From contig NW_006921534.1 in the NCBI RefSeq assembly GCF_000340215.1, positions 3,239,198 through 3,303,197 on the forward strand: a DNA stretch of 64,000 bases. The letters are read 5' to 3'. Under the pieces are notes generated by a model, which saw only the letters and a program-made list of their open reading frames with translations, was not told where the DNA came from and made no database searches. Shown one piece after another: positions 1-12,482 of this stretch; position 1 is the stretch's first letter, and each line of letters begins with the position of its first letter. The stretch is from Pseudocercospora fijiensis CIRAD86. Lineage: Eukaryota; Ascomycota; Dothideomycetes; Mycosphaerellales; Mycosphaerellaceae. A program made the position numbers and the translations under genes.

Positions 1-2860
1 TCGCTTTTCCGAGGAGGACCTGCCTCGATAAGCTACGCTCCTTCGACTTTAGTTAGTACTCTATTATTGTCCTCTATCTAGAGACTATCCTGCCTTTACC
101 CTCTTACTAATAGTTTACCCGCTTACCGTAACTCCTTAGACTCGCTTCTAATTTCGATAGAAGCCTCGAAATTAGCTAAGCTAGCGGTTCAACCGCTGCC
201 CTAGTACTACGATCTCGGATTGCTAGGTATAGAACCTTATATCCTACGCATTTGTTCCTATATTTAGAACTACGTCGATTATAGCGAGAACTTCGCGACC
301 TAGCTTAGGGCAAAGCACGGCCGGATCGACTTGCTTACTTTATACGTTCTATACTATTACCCGCTCGTAGGAAATCCGCCGCCGCTATAGGCTAAGATCG
401 ACGAGCTCTACTTAAACACCCTTAACGGTTACAACTTCCTAGGGCAGTAGGTAGTAGATAAAGGAATTCTAACTAAATCGGTTAAGGAGCTTAAAGCCGC
501 GCTCCTAACGGTGCGCGATTTACGCTATTACCGTTACTTCTACCTAGAAATCTATCTACTACCTATAGTAGAGCAGCGTCTACCGGCCCGACTAGCTTAA
601 GTTCTAGCACGCCCTACGGTTTCGCCTATTACTACGGTAGAAACAACTGTACCGCCGGAACAACGACCCGGTTCGCCTAAGAGCTCGCTTAAATCGGTTT
701 TCTTACGAAGACCTCTTAAGCTACGATACCTAGCCGACGAGAATCCCTAGAAACCGAGGGACCGATCGCCTAACCCGTCTCCTAAGGAATCGTCGCTAGG
801 GCTCTCTAATCTATCGACGTTACCGTTCTAGGATATCGGTTATAGCTAGCTGCCCCTAATAAACGACGGCCTCCCCGACCCGTAGGCTAACGAGCCGCGT
901 AGCCGTTTCTAATATCGTACTCCTATAGATACCTCGCAGACAACCGAGGAGATCGATAGAGCGAATATTGCCGTATAGCAAAACCGTTAGCGCCGTAATT
1001 ATCTTCGCGAGTTAGCTAGGCGGAGAGGCGTCTATCTCGACGAAGTTATATTAGACTTTCTAATAGAATAAGCGATTTTACCGCTATTAGGAACGCGTAA
1101 GCTAAGTCCGCCCCGGCCGAACCCTCCGTAGCCGAATCTAGACTAATACGATTACTAGTAGAGGGCAGACGCGTATATAAACGCCCGTAGGCACAGCCGC
1201 TTGCGACGTAGCGGCTTTACGCTAGGCGACCCGCCTAGCAATCCGCCGGGTAATCCTCTAGGCAACCCTACCGGTAATCCTCTAGGTAATTAGTCGGCCT
1301 ATTCTCTACTACCGCTACCTAGTAGCTTCGATCCGGGCGACTCCTCTTATAAGCCGACGCAGAATCAGCCTTTGCCCTTTCCGCTATTAGACCTATAGGG
1401 CCTACCGCGGGAAGGCAAGAAACAATACCGGAAGCACCGTTAGTATCGGGGTAATCCGAGTAAGGATAGATCCTCGTCGGATAGCGAGGATTCGGACGAT
1501 TCTAACTAATCTTCGTCGGATAACGATAGCTCCTCTAATAACGGCTATTATAGACGCGCTCGACGTCGCGAATACCGTTAGCGTTATTAGGACTACGACG
1601 CGGAAGCGCCGGATTCTAAAGCGAGTTATTCTTATAGCTATTACGCCCGCTCTTACCGGCTACGGTTTAACCTAGTATACCTCGGCTTCTTCGATCCTCT
1701 ACTTAGCGTAGCGGATTACAGCGAAGGGGACTATATATTAGTCGGCAACAAGATAACCTACCGTTTAGTGTATACTTTCCTTAAAGCGGCTAAGGATTAT
1801 ATCTATATCGTAGGGCGAGAGACGGTCTGCCTTAACCTCTCCTTATACTTCCGAGGAGTTGCGCTTAGTTAGTATTATAGTTACCTCTCTAGTAGGAACC
1901 GGGCTAAACTGCGCGGTAGGCACGGTTTAAAGCGCTAGGAGCGTTGTCTTAGTAAGAAATAGAAGGTTCTACCGATAAAGGCGATAGATCTCCTTAATAA
2001 GTAGCGCTACGACCGGTAGGATATCGTAGCGGGGCGCTCGGTAACGGATTTCATCGTTAAGACAGTCCGCCTCGCTAAGGATACTAGTATAAGGAAGTCT
2101 AATCGGCTCCTCGAGGCCTACCGTCGGATAGATCTACGACTTTAGCTTAATATCGACGAACCGAATCGCCGTACGAAGGTCGATAGATAGGTTACCTATT
2201 GCGAGAAGCAGGCATTAATTTAGGAGTATATACTCTCGTCTTCGTTAAATCGTCGCTAGGATGTTACTGCTAGAGATAATAGCCGTACCGGTAAGGCTAC
2301 TTAGTAGAGCCGGCCCGAAGGGAATACCGCCTACGCCCTAGTAAGTTTTACTCCAGTAAGAGCGCTCCCGGATAGCCGGAACCGCGACCTCGACCGTCCT
2401 ACCCTGCCTCGCCCTACTAATACCTACTAGTAGAATCGTCTCCCGCTAGTACAAAATAGCGAAGGACCGTCGAAGGGTAGCGGCCCTATCTTTCTCTCGA
2501 AAGATCTAAAGCGAGTTAATTCGCGCCTATTTAACCGATAGGATAGAAAGCGCAACGATCGAGCTCGTAAGTAGGCTAACTTTGCCGATAATAGTAAGAG
2601 AGTAGGCGATACCGTAAATAATACTAACTAAGCCGACGACGGCTATCGGGAGGATAGTTAGGAGGATAAGGGAAGAACCGACGCGGATAATTATAGCTAT
2701 TTTAGTAACGCTAGAGAAGACGCCGACTACTTTACCGACTCTTACGACTCCGACCCGGGCTTAGGAGCTTACTTTGCGGGCGTAGGCGATCGCTCGCTAT
2801 TAGCGTTAAACTCGGTGCTATAGGCTAAAGCGTCCCTACTAGCGGCGATTTAACTATTCG
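1..2860 (+). pseudogene. gag region of the Ty3/gypsy element, RIP-inactivated
   Basis: Plus frame 1 reads as protein-like sequence interrupted only by TAG and TAA. From about 1,660 to 2,250 it resembles the capsid region of fungal Ty3/gypsy Gag proteins: a segment of the type 'L-x2-F-F-D-P' near 1,680, then 'ICL-L-x-LYFRGVALS' style text around 1,825-1,870, then Arg/Lys-rich helices. From 1 to about 1,600 there is further coding-like sequence rich in Pro, Ser and Asp, so the predicted Gag is long or carries an N-terminal extension. Between 2,300 and 2,860 the frame becomes acidic and low in complexity. It has no intact start and many stops, so no product is expected. The Gag assignment rests on recognition by eye; the downstream protease and RT make it likely. 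Confidence 0.7.
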
Positions 2861-2865
2861 CCTCT

Positions 2866-2943
2866 ACGAAGTACGCTTGCAAGATTTGTAGGCAGCGATT
2901 TAGGTTAGGCAACCTTCTATACTAGTATATTCGTAAGGAGTAT
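2866..2943 (+). other. C2H2-like zinc finger remnant between Gag and protease
   Basis: In frame 1, Cys codons at 2878 and 2887 (C-x2-C) are followed by a Phe at 2899 and Leu at 2914/2917, then Tyr codons at 2926 and 2941. Tyr (TAT/TAC) is what RIP makes of His (CAT/CAC), and can also arise from Cys. Read that way the spacing is C-x2-C-x12-H-x4-H/C, a classical finger rather than the CCHC knuckle usual in retroviral Gag. Similar C2H2-like segments occur ahead of the protease in many ascomycete Ty3/gypsy elements. It sits about 55 codons before the protease LDTG in the same frame. Confidence 0.6.
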
Positions 2944-3039
2944 ATAGGGGCGACGACGCCTTCTACTATTATCGAACGCGTATCGGCAAATCCGGAAGTA
3001 ATTTAGTCGAAGGCGCCTCCGTCGGCCTAGTAAGGTTAT

Positions 3040-6000
3040 ACGTTCCGGAATTAGTAATATATAACTTTCCCTCTACGATTGTCGCTATTTGGCGCGTCCG
3101 TATAGGTCTGCCTAGATACCGGCTATACGCTTACTATTACGGAGAAAGACTTTATTTTAGGCTATTACCTAGACGTCGAGATACGTAAGCTACGCGAACC
3201 GATCGAGATCGGCGGTATTACTAGCGCGTATCGCTCCGGGGAATACGTTATATTAGATATGTTTGTCCTAGTAGCGAAGACGGACGGTGCGGTCTCCCTA
3301 GTACGGATAACTCGTAAGGTTTACCTAGTTCCTAAACTAAAGGCGAAGATCCTAGTCGGTATAGATACGATTGCCCTAGAGGGAATAAAGATCGATATTC
3401 CCGCGCGGACGGTTACTATAGCTAGTTAGGATAACGCCTATTTTAAGGTTGCCGTTAAGCGTAAAAAAGGGAAGTCGGTTTAGCGCTCCGTAAGGCTAGC
3501 GGAGGACGTAACCTTAGCTCCGCGTACGGTCGCCCTCGCACTAGTTAAGTATAGCGGTAACCTCCCTAAGGGTAGGGATTTTATTCTTAACGCCGGTTTT
3601 TTAGTCTAGCTAACGGGCAATACCTAAGGATTGTCGTTATAAGCTCTACCGCTAGTAACGGCGTACAATTAGGTCGTAGACGCTAATTTTTCTTATATAT
3701 ATATTCGTAACGATGCGACGACTCTAGTAACGGTTCGAGCTAGACAGTTGCTAGGCTCGTTAAGTAACGGTACTATTACTAGGGCCTACTACATCGACGT
3801 AGCCGACTACGGACTAGTAGGATTGAGTCCTAACGCGTTTACGGCTACGCGGGATATACTAAACGCGTAGCAGGAATATCGGTATACCTTAGGCGTAACG
3901 ATCTACGGTAACGATAACTAGGCGGACTAGATTACTACGGCGGTTAAGTAGTACCCGGAGCTCTTTACGGATTGCTAAACGATAGTCGACATCCCCGAGC
4001 ACGATTATATACCGATCCTAACAGTGCCGAATTACCTAGATCTACTACCGCCTCCCCGCGTAATTAACCTAGGTAAGAGGGATCGTAAAGTAGTAGATAA
4101 GATATATAACGATCTGTACCGCTAAGGGAAAATGCAGTATATAACCGAGCCTACGCCCTTCGGCTTTTTAGTGTTCGTAGTTTAGAAGCGGGTTGCTAAC
4201 GGTAAAGGCGGCATAGTTAATAAACCGCGGGTAGTAGTCGATATCCGCGCCTTAAATAAGGTAACGATCCCCGATAGCTATTAGATACCGCTCTAGGCGG
4301 ATCTCTTTATATAGTTAGTAGGGTGCTAGTATATTAGCACTATAGACTGTCTGACCTTCTTCTACTAATAGGGCGTAAAACCGGAGGATCGTTACAAATT
4401 AACGATTAACACTTATCGCGGCTAGGAATAGTACAAGGTCGCTATTATAGGGTATTCGAACAGTATCTAATTCGTGTAGCGGAAGCTAGATTAGATCCTT
4501 CGCGACTATCGCAGCTTTATACGAGCTTATATCGACGATATCGTAGTGTTTTCGCAAACGTTACCTAAGTATCTCGATTATCTAGAAGCGGTCTTCTAGA
4601 GATTAGACGCCGTAAGGATTAGTATTAGTCCGAAGAAGACTTTCTTAGGCTTCCCCTCCGCGACCCTTTTAGGTTAGCATATTAGCGGCCTCGGTTTAGC
4701 TATAAGTAAGGAGAAAATCGCAGCGATTACCTCGCTTTAGTTCCCGGAAAACGTATAGAAGCTAGAGCATTATCTCGGTCTAACTAATTGGTTGCGGCAA
4801 CATATCCTATACTACGCGCAGATAGCGGCGCCTCTATAGGCGGAGAAGACACGCTTATTAAAAGGGGCGCTAGTTACCGGCAATAGTCGTCGCTAGCACG
4901 TCGCTGTTACGATACTAGGCGAGAACGATTAGCACCGCGACGAGCTAGTAAAAGCGTTTCGCTTATTGCAATCGATGTTCTACGAGCCCTCTTTCCTATA
5001 CTATTTCGACCCTAACCGTCGCTTATACGCTAATATAGATTCCTTAAAAGAGTTTGGCTACAGCGCGGTACTCTACTATGTCGATAGGGATCTAGACCCG
5101 ATTCTATCGGAGGGAAAGGTATAGTTGTTTCCTTACTATAAGGTTTAGCCTATTCTATTCTTAAGCCGAGGCCTAACTTAGGCGGAGACACGATATTAGC
5201 TAATAGAGCTCGAATACTCGGGAATCGTATAGATAGTAAAGAAGGTAGGCTATTTAATATACGCTTTATCGACGCCGACGACTATCTTTATAGACTACTA
5301 TACCGCGGTCGGGCTTACTAACTCGGTATCGATAACTACGACTACCGATATAGGCAAGCAGAACCTAAAATTAGTAAGGGCATCGATGTTCCTTTCCTAA
5401 TATCGAGTTAATATAGTTTACCGTCTAGGGCGGATATACCTAGTTCTAGACGCCCTTAGTCGACTCCTAGGGGATACGGAGTCGCCTAAGTTAACGCCGG
5501 ACGAGGAGAACTTAGACCCGCTCTCCTACTATGCCGACGTTACGCCCTCTTCGGCCGATCTAGAGGAAGTAGCCTACTTTTATACGATATTAGTAGAACT
5601 AGATCTGGATTTCCGACGACGCTTAAACCGAGCGTACGATAACGACGAACATTAGTCTAGGGTATTGCGGCTAGTTCGATAAGTATAGGCGCGGAATGCT
5701 CTAGAGCGTCTCTATTCGGAGGGAGCTAATATGCCTTCGGTAACGAAGACGCTAGTTCGGTATAAGGGTAGCAAAAATCCGGACCTATTCGTAGGTAATA
5801 AGTTTAATAGTCCGCTAGGCATTCGATTCTTCGAGAGGGACGGCCTCTTGTATTTCTATAACTAATCTTTAGGGCGCGAGCGGCTCTATATCCCTCGAGC
5901 CTTAATAGGCGAGATCTTCGAGCAGGCTTACGATAACCGTTACTACTAAGGCTTTTAGCGCGTCTTCGACCGTATTTAAGCTTCCTTTTTTATATATCGA

Positions 6001-7377
6001 CTCGCTCGCTACCTTCGCCTCTATTTAGATTATTATTACTAGTATCTCCTTTTGCGCACCCTCCGATACGCTCCTTACGGCGAACTTTACCCGATCTAGA
6101 ATGCGGAGGGCCTATACTATACTATAACGATAGATCTCGTAACTGCCCTACCGGTTACGACCGATAGATTTAATACACTATATACGATTACTTGCAAGAC
6201 GTCTAAGCGGGTAGTAGTCGTCCTAGGCAAGGAGGACTAGAAGGCCTACGACTAGGGCATCGCTCTAATCGATAGGCTTTGCTTAATAGATATAAGTATA
6301 CCGGCAGTGCTTATCGCTAATCGTAATCCTCGCTAGCTAAGCGACTTCTTTAAGGGCGTTTTCTCGCGCCTACGTACGAAACTAGCTACGTCTACGGCCT
6401 ACTACCCGCAAACCGATAGTCAATCCGAGCGAACTAACTAAACGGTCGAAACGGCAATTCGTTACTAGTTAGTAGATTATCCGGGCGAGGATTAGACGAC
6501 GTTTATCCTATAGCTATAGGCTACGCTTAATAACTCCTATAATACGACTACCGGTTAGTCGCCGAACGAGGTTGCTACGGGCGTAAAGACGAATCTCGAC
6601 TCGCTCGATATACTATACGACTATCCGTATAATAGGGCAGCAGAGCGTAGTCGTATCTAGAAGGAAGTCTAGGACGCGATTGCTTAGGCGAACGTAAAAA
6701 TAAAAGAACGGTATAATAGTAAGTATAAGCCCCTATTCCTTAAGCTAGGCGACCGTATTATGCTTCGCCTATACCGTAGTTACGAAGTGCTAGGTTAGTC
6801 GTATAAGTTTAGCTACCGTTTTAAAAGGCTTTTTACAGTTCTCGAGAAGGTCGGACGACTAGCCTACTATCTCGAGTTGCTACTATTAATACGTATCTAT
6901 CCGGTAATATCGGTTTCGCAGTTAGAAAAAGCTCCTAAAGACCTAGATCCTTTCGAGAGAACAGTTAATTACGAGCCCCCGCCCGTCGTAGCTAAGAACG
7001 GTCTAGGTTCTAGCGACGAGGGCGATTCTTACGAAATCGAGCGCTTTCTCGGGCGACGGACCGTCGTCCGAAGAGGCTAGCCTGTTCTCTAATACCTAGT
7101 AAAGTAGAAGGGCTATAGGAGCGCCTATAATATATAGTATAATATCGACGACTTAACGGGCGCAGACGATCTACGCAAAATCTACGATAACGTATACCCT
7201 CTAGAGGAGGTACCGCTATCCCGTACCCTCTATAGGGTAGTAAAGCGGACGAGAGCTCGCTAGCCTTTTTTAGAGGTTGCTAGCTCCGCCGACAAAGGCG
7301 AGGCCGGGCAATCCCTCGCGGTTCGTCGCAAATCGATACGACTCCGCGGCGCGACTCCTCCTTCGGAGTCGTAATCC
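3040..7377 (+). pseudogene. pol region: protease, RT, RNase H, integrase, chromodomain-like tail (RIP-inactivated)
   Basis: All domains are in plus frame 1. The aspartic protease motif LDTG is at 3112-3123. Reverse transcriptase occupies roughly 4,215-4,690, with its YIDD active site intact at 4528-4539. RNase H-like sequence spans about 4,980-5,470. An integrase zinc-binding region follows at about 5,900-6,060, its His/Cys positions now largely Tyr. The integrase core has its first Asp at 6133, its second Asp position converted to Asn near 6,330 (GAT to AAT, a TpG-type RIP change), and its Glu at 6427-6429 inside a QSERTN motif. A post-integrase segment includes the only open stretch (6877-7080). 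At about 7,090-7,200 a short segment with Tyr-Leu-Val-Lys and Lys-Gly-Tyr matches a chromodomain. Domain order protease-RT-RH-INT identifies Ty3/gypsy; the tail places it with chromoviruses. Dozens of stops make it non-functional. Confidence 0.88.
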
Positions 7378-7435
7378 GCCTAGGCGTACCCTTATATCGT
7401 TATCGTAACTACGTTACTTAGGCAACCGTTATACG

Positions 7436-10400
7436 TAGACTCGGGCTATTCCTTATTTAGTATCGATCTTTCCGGTATCCTACGATAAGAGAGCTTTCTA
7501 TTAATTACCGACGACGAATAGAAACGGCCCTCGAGCGCGACAACCGCGTCCGTCGCGGGGAACGTAAAGCAGCAGCTTTTTAGCAAAAATTTCTATAGCA
7601 CCGATCGCGATACAAGCCTCTAAACGTTACATTATTCGAGGCGGATTTATAGCGCGCGTCTCGCCTATACCGTAAGGCCGATACGTTCGACCTCCTCTAG
7701 GGAATAATAGCTAAGGAATACCGTAGAGGCGAGGATCGAGACCCGTAGGACACCGCGATAGGGAATAGTAAGATTAACGCTCCTCGCGGGGAATCGCTAC
7801 TATTAGACGGTCTAGGATCGGCCGGATAGTCCTTATTTGTTACCGGCTTAACGCCTACGCCTAAGCTAGAGAGTAAGGCAAGTAATAAGGGTATAGCATT
7901 AGGTACTACGGTCGGGAATTATACGGCCGCGCCTAAGCTAGAGGACCTAACGGATAGGGCGGATGCGGTATTAGATACTACGGTCGAGAGTCGCACGGCC
8001 GCGCTAGAGCTAGAGAATATAACGGATAAGCAAAATGCGGTATTAAACGAAACGGTCGAGAATCGCATAGCCGCGCCGGAGCCTAAGGATATAATAAGTA
8101 GAGAGGAGGCAGATATAGACCCTTCGACCGAGGTCCCTACGCTCGCGGCTAAGCTTAAGAATATAGCAAACAGAAAGAATGTAGCGCCTAGCGCTACGGT
8201 CGAGACACGTACGGCTACGCCTAAGCTAGAGGATATAGAAAACTCGATAAAGGATTTAGTAGGCAAGGAAGATACGATAGCGGATTAGATCGGCGAGCAT
8301 CGTAGAGAGATAGATAACGCCGCGCTCGACCTATAACAACCGCGGCTAGAGGAAAACGGTGCTAACCTAACGTAGACGCTAGAAGGATTTATAATTCTCG
8401 CTACGGTAGAAGGCAACATCCGATAGATCTTTCGTAGGGCGCTATAGCTTATTTCTACCGACGGCAGCTTAAGTACTAGCGAGGTTTAGACGGTGTTAAG
8501 CTATACCGCCGAGGATAGCTATATACGGCCTTTCCTAATGTTTACCGAGGACGGATCCGATATAGAGCTATACTACGTATTAACGGACGCCGGCCGGCAA
8601 CTGTTATAACGATACGCCCCGTTGTTCCTAGATCGTAGTCGTATTAACGAGACGCTAATAGCAAGCTTAGTACCGTTGCCCCCGGCTAATAAAGCAGACG
8701 CGTCCGATTAGGAATCGCTCGACGTAATAGCTCGGCCGCAATCGTAGGGAACGCCGGGCAGTAAGTTTAGTACGGCGTAGCGTTAGACTATCGCTAACCT
8801 ATCGATAGTACTTCCGAATCTAGACTATCCGCTCTCCGATATTAGACGGTTTTTATTTCTAAAATATTGCGTACTAGCGGTTATCGCGGCGGTTAATCTA
8901 GACTACGTTTTCGATAGGAAGTCGTTTATATAGGCGGTTATAGCGCTTACTACGAAGAAGAAATAGTTAACGGAATTAGCGAAGGTATTATTAGGCAAGG
9001 GCCGGTAGACAGGTCGAGCACTCTATAAGGCTATAGCCGACTATTTTATTAATAACAGCGACCCGCCGCTATACTATTTAGGTGAATAGGAGTTTGTTTA
9101 GAAGGGCAAAGCGTTAGAGGTTAGGATTCCGGAGGCCGAGAAGCTATAGGACGCTATACCTAGCTTCTTTGCTCTCTACCGTAACGCTACGGCCTACGCG
9201 TCTAGTAGCCCGGTTAACGGTGCGGAAAGCGGCCCGACTAATCCCGTCGGCGCGCAGCCTCTTTATACGCCTTCGGCTTTAGAATCGGCACTACTTTTAA
9301 CAATACCCGCAAACCGACCGGCTTCGCCAAAATTGCTATCTTTACTAGCGTACACCCTTCCTAATTTACCGCTATTATAGGCACTAGCCTCCCTAACGTA
9401 GGCGCCGAGTAACGGCTTGCTACAAGCGCCCGCACTAGCTCCCTCTAAGCTACTTACTACTCCGATCGAGTCGGTATATAAAGAATACCTAGACCCTTCC
9501 CCTAAAGAACTTAAGTTCGAGCGACGGCGGCTCCGAGGGTAGCGCTCGCGCTAGACTTTAATTAATAAGCGTCTTCTTCGTACTAACGAAATACCCGAAC
9601 AAGCGGCAATCTAGTAGTACGTAGAATACAAGGACTGTAATAAGAAGGTCGATATACTAATCGCCGCCGATCCTATAGAGCGCAACAAGGCTAAAGATAT
9701 ATGCTTTATCTAGGCCGCGAAACTCGTACGTAACGTATACGCCGAGGACGCCGACGGTCGACTGCCTAACCTCTTTCGCCTACGCCTACGTAAGCGACTC
9801 GTCGAGCACTATCTAGTAAGGCTTTAGTATTACCTATACTATCTATACCTTACCGCGGGCGATCGGCGCTTCTAGATTCTACGCGAATTGCATTAGTATA
9901 TAGGCAAGCTAGTTACCGATTTTAAAAACCTATTCTTTACGCAACTATGCTCCTTCCGAATCTTAAACGACGATTACGCCTATAAATACTCTATCTTTAG
10001 GACGGATCTCTACTCGGACGGTTACGATACGTAGTAGGAGATCTAGGCGATACGCTTTAGCGAGTACGTAGCACTTACGACGGCGGGCGAATTAAAGGAG
10101 CTCCCTAAATTAGCTAACCTTAACGCGAACTTTCTGCTAACTATTACTTTCTACTACGCGAAGTTGCAGCATCGACTCCTAGCAAATATTATCCGCTTAC
10201 GTAAGAATTTCCTTAGCTTAAGCACTTATACCGGCGACGCGCGATTCTAGCTAGCACTGTTTCTAATCCGTAATAGAGCAGTCGGTCTAGTAGTACGCGC
10301 TATCCTATACTTCCTATAGACGGTTAACCTCGTACGAGAGTAGTTCGACCGCTACGTCTTAGAAGAATATCGCAATAGTATTATAGTAGGCGGTTACCTA

Positions 10401-12480
10401 GTCCTATATAAGCGTAGCGAGAACGGTAAGGATATCTCCTACCGCGATTACAGTAAGGAATACTAAAAGACGGGCAAGCGACCTATTAGTAAATACGTCG
10501 GAGCGACTAAGTATTATAAGATCGACCTAACTACCTACGGCGAAGTCTAATTCTTATAAATAGTAGCTACCGGACGACTCTTAATAGTGCGCCTACCTCT
10601 ACTAGACTCCTAGCTTAAGGACTATACCGTTTAGCTGCTACTAATCGGCATAGAGCTTAGCGCCTAGTCGGCTATATAGCTCTATAAGTAGTATAAGTCC
10701 TCCCTAAACTCTAGTAGTCTGCCCTACCTATACCGTCGCAACCTAGGTCGCCTAGCTATTACCTAGGACGTCGTCGCTTATACCTAGTAGTATGTTACGG
10801 TCCGCAACGTATATATACTTCGCGGCGAGGGCTACACCTCCGCCCTCTGTACTAATAAGGCGCTTGCGGACACTAAGGCTACTAATGCGTCGCGTACGGA
10901 ACAGTACGCTTAGCTTACTAGTAGCGGTCGCTACTAGAACGGTACCTATGTAGCTAATAAGGGCAAAGGTATGCCTCTGCTACTCCTTAACTATTAGTGC
11001 CTAGTAGACTTTAGCCTAGTCTACTAGCTAATGTAGATCAATCCGATATACGCCTTATCTACCTTTATCGCCTATATTTAGACACTTAAGGACGGCGCTA
11101 TCCCTAATAGATTGCAGCCCGTACTAACGCTGCAGTTCTATAATTTGCCGCGTACGGCTACTACCGATCTAGTCTTCGATCCTTTAGGCGTCTAGGAGCG
11201 TATTATATAGGGCAATACTATTTTTAAGTACGATAAGATAGTAACGAATAAGAATTACTAGTAGTATAATATCGACTATACTTAGGATCCTATAGGCGCA
11301 TTCCTAGTGCCGTTACCTAACTACTCGCTAGACGAGACCGACCTTACCGACGCGTACCTATTCGGTAAAATCATCCCTCTAGAGCTTGCGACTCGGGCTA
11401 AGCCGGTTGCCCCGCTAACTAAGGCGATCTAGCTAAGTTCCTTACGCGCATTACTATCGACTAAGTTAAACACTCGCTAGAAGCTAACCGCTAGCCCTTT
11501 CTTAGCGCCTCGCCTACCGTCGAAGATGCCGCCGCTATCTAATCTATTCTCTACGCCTACGAAGGCTCTAGTTGCGGCTTAGCTACTACCGCCTAATAAT
11601 ACAGTTGCGTAGCTATAGTACAAGCTCCTATCGCTTCCGATACGCTTACTACCTCTGCCCGCCCTATAAGAAAACACTATAGGCGCGTATAGATAGTACT
11701 AATATAATGCGACGGCAATTAGTATACGTACGCTTAACTTACAAGCGCTCTACTATATACGCTAGTCCGAGTTAGTAGCAACCGAGGTATACTAGCTTTA
11801 GCAGATGCTAGCTAAGGCACAGATCCGCGAAGCTACTAAGCGCTAGATAGCCTAGTAGTATCGTCTTTCCGCTACAGTCTTAAAGGAGTCCCTTACGCTA
11901 TCGCTAACCTATCTCTACTACGATTTCTTGCGCGTCGCGCCGCAATAGGCAATCCCTATACTATACCTAATTAACGAGGACGCTTTTAAGCTGCTCGGCG
12001 GCGTATAAGGCAATGCTACTAAAGATGAGATCGCGAAGCTTAACGTATAGATAGCCGACTACTTTAAGCTATACGGTGCTATACGCGATGCCGATACGCT
12101 ACTATTGCTAGATGCCGACTTCCCTAATATCCCTATCGATTAGTTAGATCGCGCTACTACTATAGCGGACGCAGTTAATACCTCGCTGTCCGATAATAAG
12201 ACTATAAAGACCGTCGCGCCTTAGCCGTAGCTAAAGGCGGTTCAGACTATACTAACTAGCTTACGCGACGCCCTTCGTAACCGTCGTAACAAGCAAGCAT
12301 AAAACCGACGCAGTTATTACTAGAGAGACACGATTCTGTACCTAGCATTACCGTTCTAGTATACTGTTTAGGCTTAGCCTTTGTGCGACGCTATTACGCT
12401 CTTTTGCCTCAAACCTTCCTACAGTACGGCCTACTAAGGACCTTTGTTTTAGGATACTATAGACAGTGCCGACCTTTTTT
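7436..12480 (+). pseudogene. long extra coding frame downstream of pol (unknown function, RIP-inactivated)
   Basis: After pol ends near 7,377 in frame 1, plus frame 3 becomes protein-like and stays so for about 5 kb, giving about 1,650 codons. The in-frame stops I met were TAG or TAA only. Frame was checked at 7,836, 8,052, 9,678 and 12,423 and is constant. Visible parts are a basic Arg-rich start (7,470-7,700), a 24-residue tandem repeat (7,837-8,268), a mixed central region with Trp/Tyr/Leu-rich helices (about 9,700-10,700), a Pro-rich stretch (about 11,400-11,680) and a helical C-terminal part (to about 12,300). The frame runs directly into the polypurine tract, which ties it to the same element. 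I recognise no domain: no tyrosine recombinase, env or dUTPase signature was seen. The start is uncertain because ATG codons would have become ATA. Confidence 0.6.
7837..8268 (+). repeat. 72-bp tandem repeat, about six units (24-residue protein repeat)
   Basis: A CGGTCG-type core recurs at 7909, 7981, 8053, 8125 (diverged) and 8197, exactly 72 bp apart, and a GCCTAAGC core at 7859 and 7931 extends the array one unit to the left. In plus frame 3 each unit gives 24 residues with a pattern close to T-V-E-x-R-T-A-A-P-K-L-E-D. The fixed period, a multiple of three, and the rarity of stops here fit selection as protein before RIP. The minus-strand open frame at 7919-8266 is a by-product of this periodicity. 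Confidence 0.85.
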
Positions 12481-12482
12481 GT

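Noticed and set aside
6877..7080. 67-codon plus-strand open frame as a separate small gene
   Set aside because: It is the only stop-free part of the C-terminal pol region, in frame with integrase before it and the chromodomain-like segment after it.
7919..8266. 115-codon minus-strand open frame in the left repeat block
   Set aside because: It is the reverse of the 72-bp repeat; plus frame 3 is the coding one, and the Ser/Leu-rich minus product follows from the periodicity.
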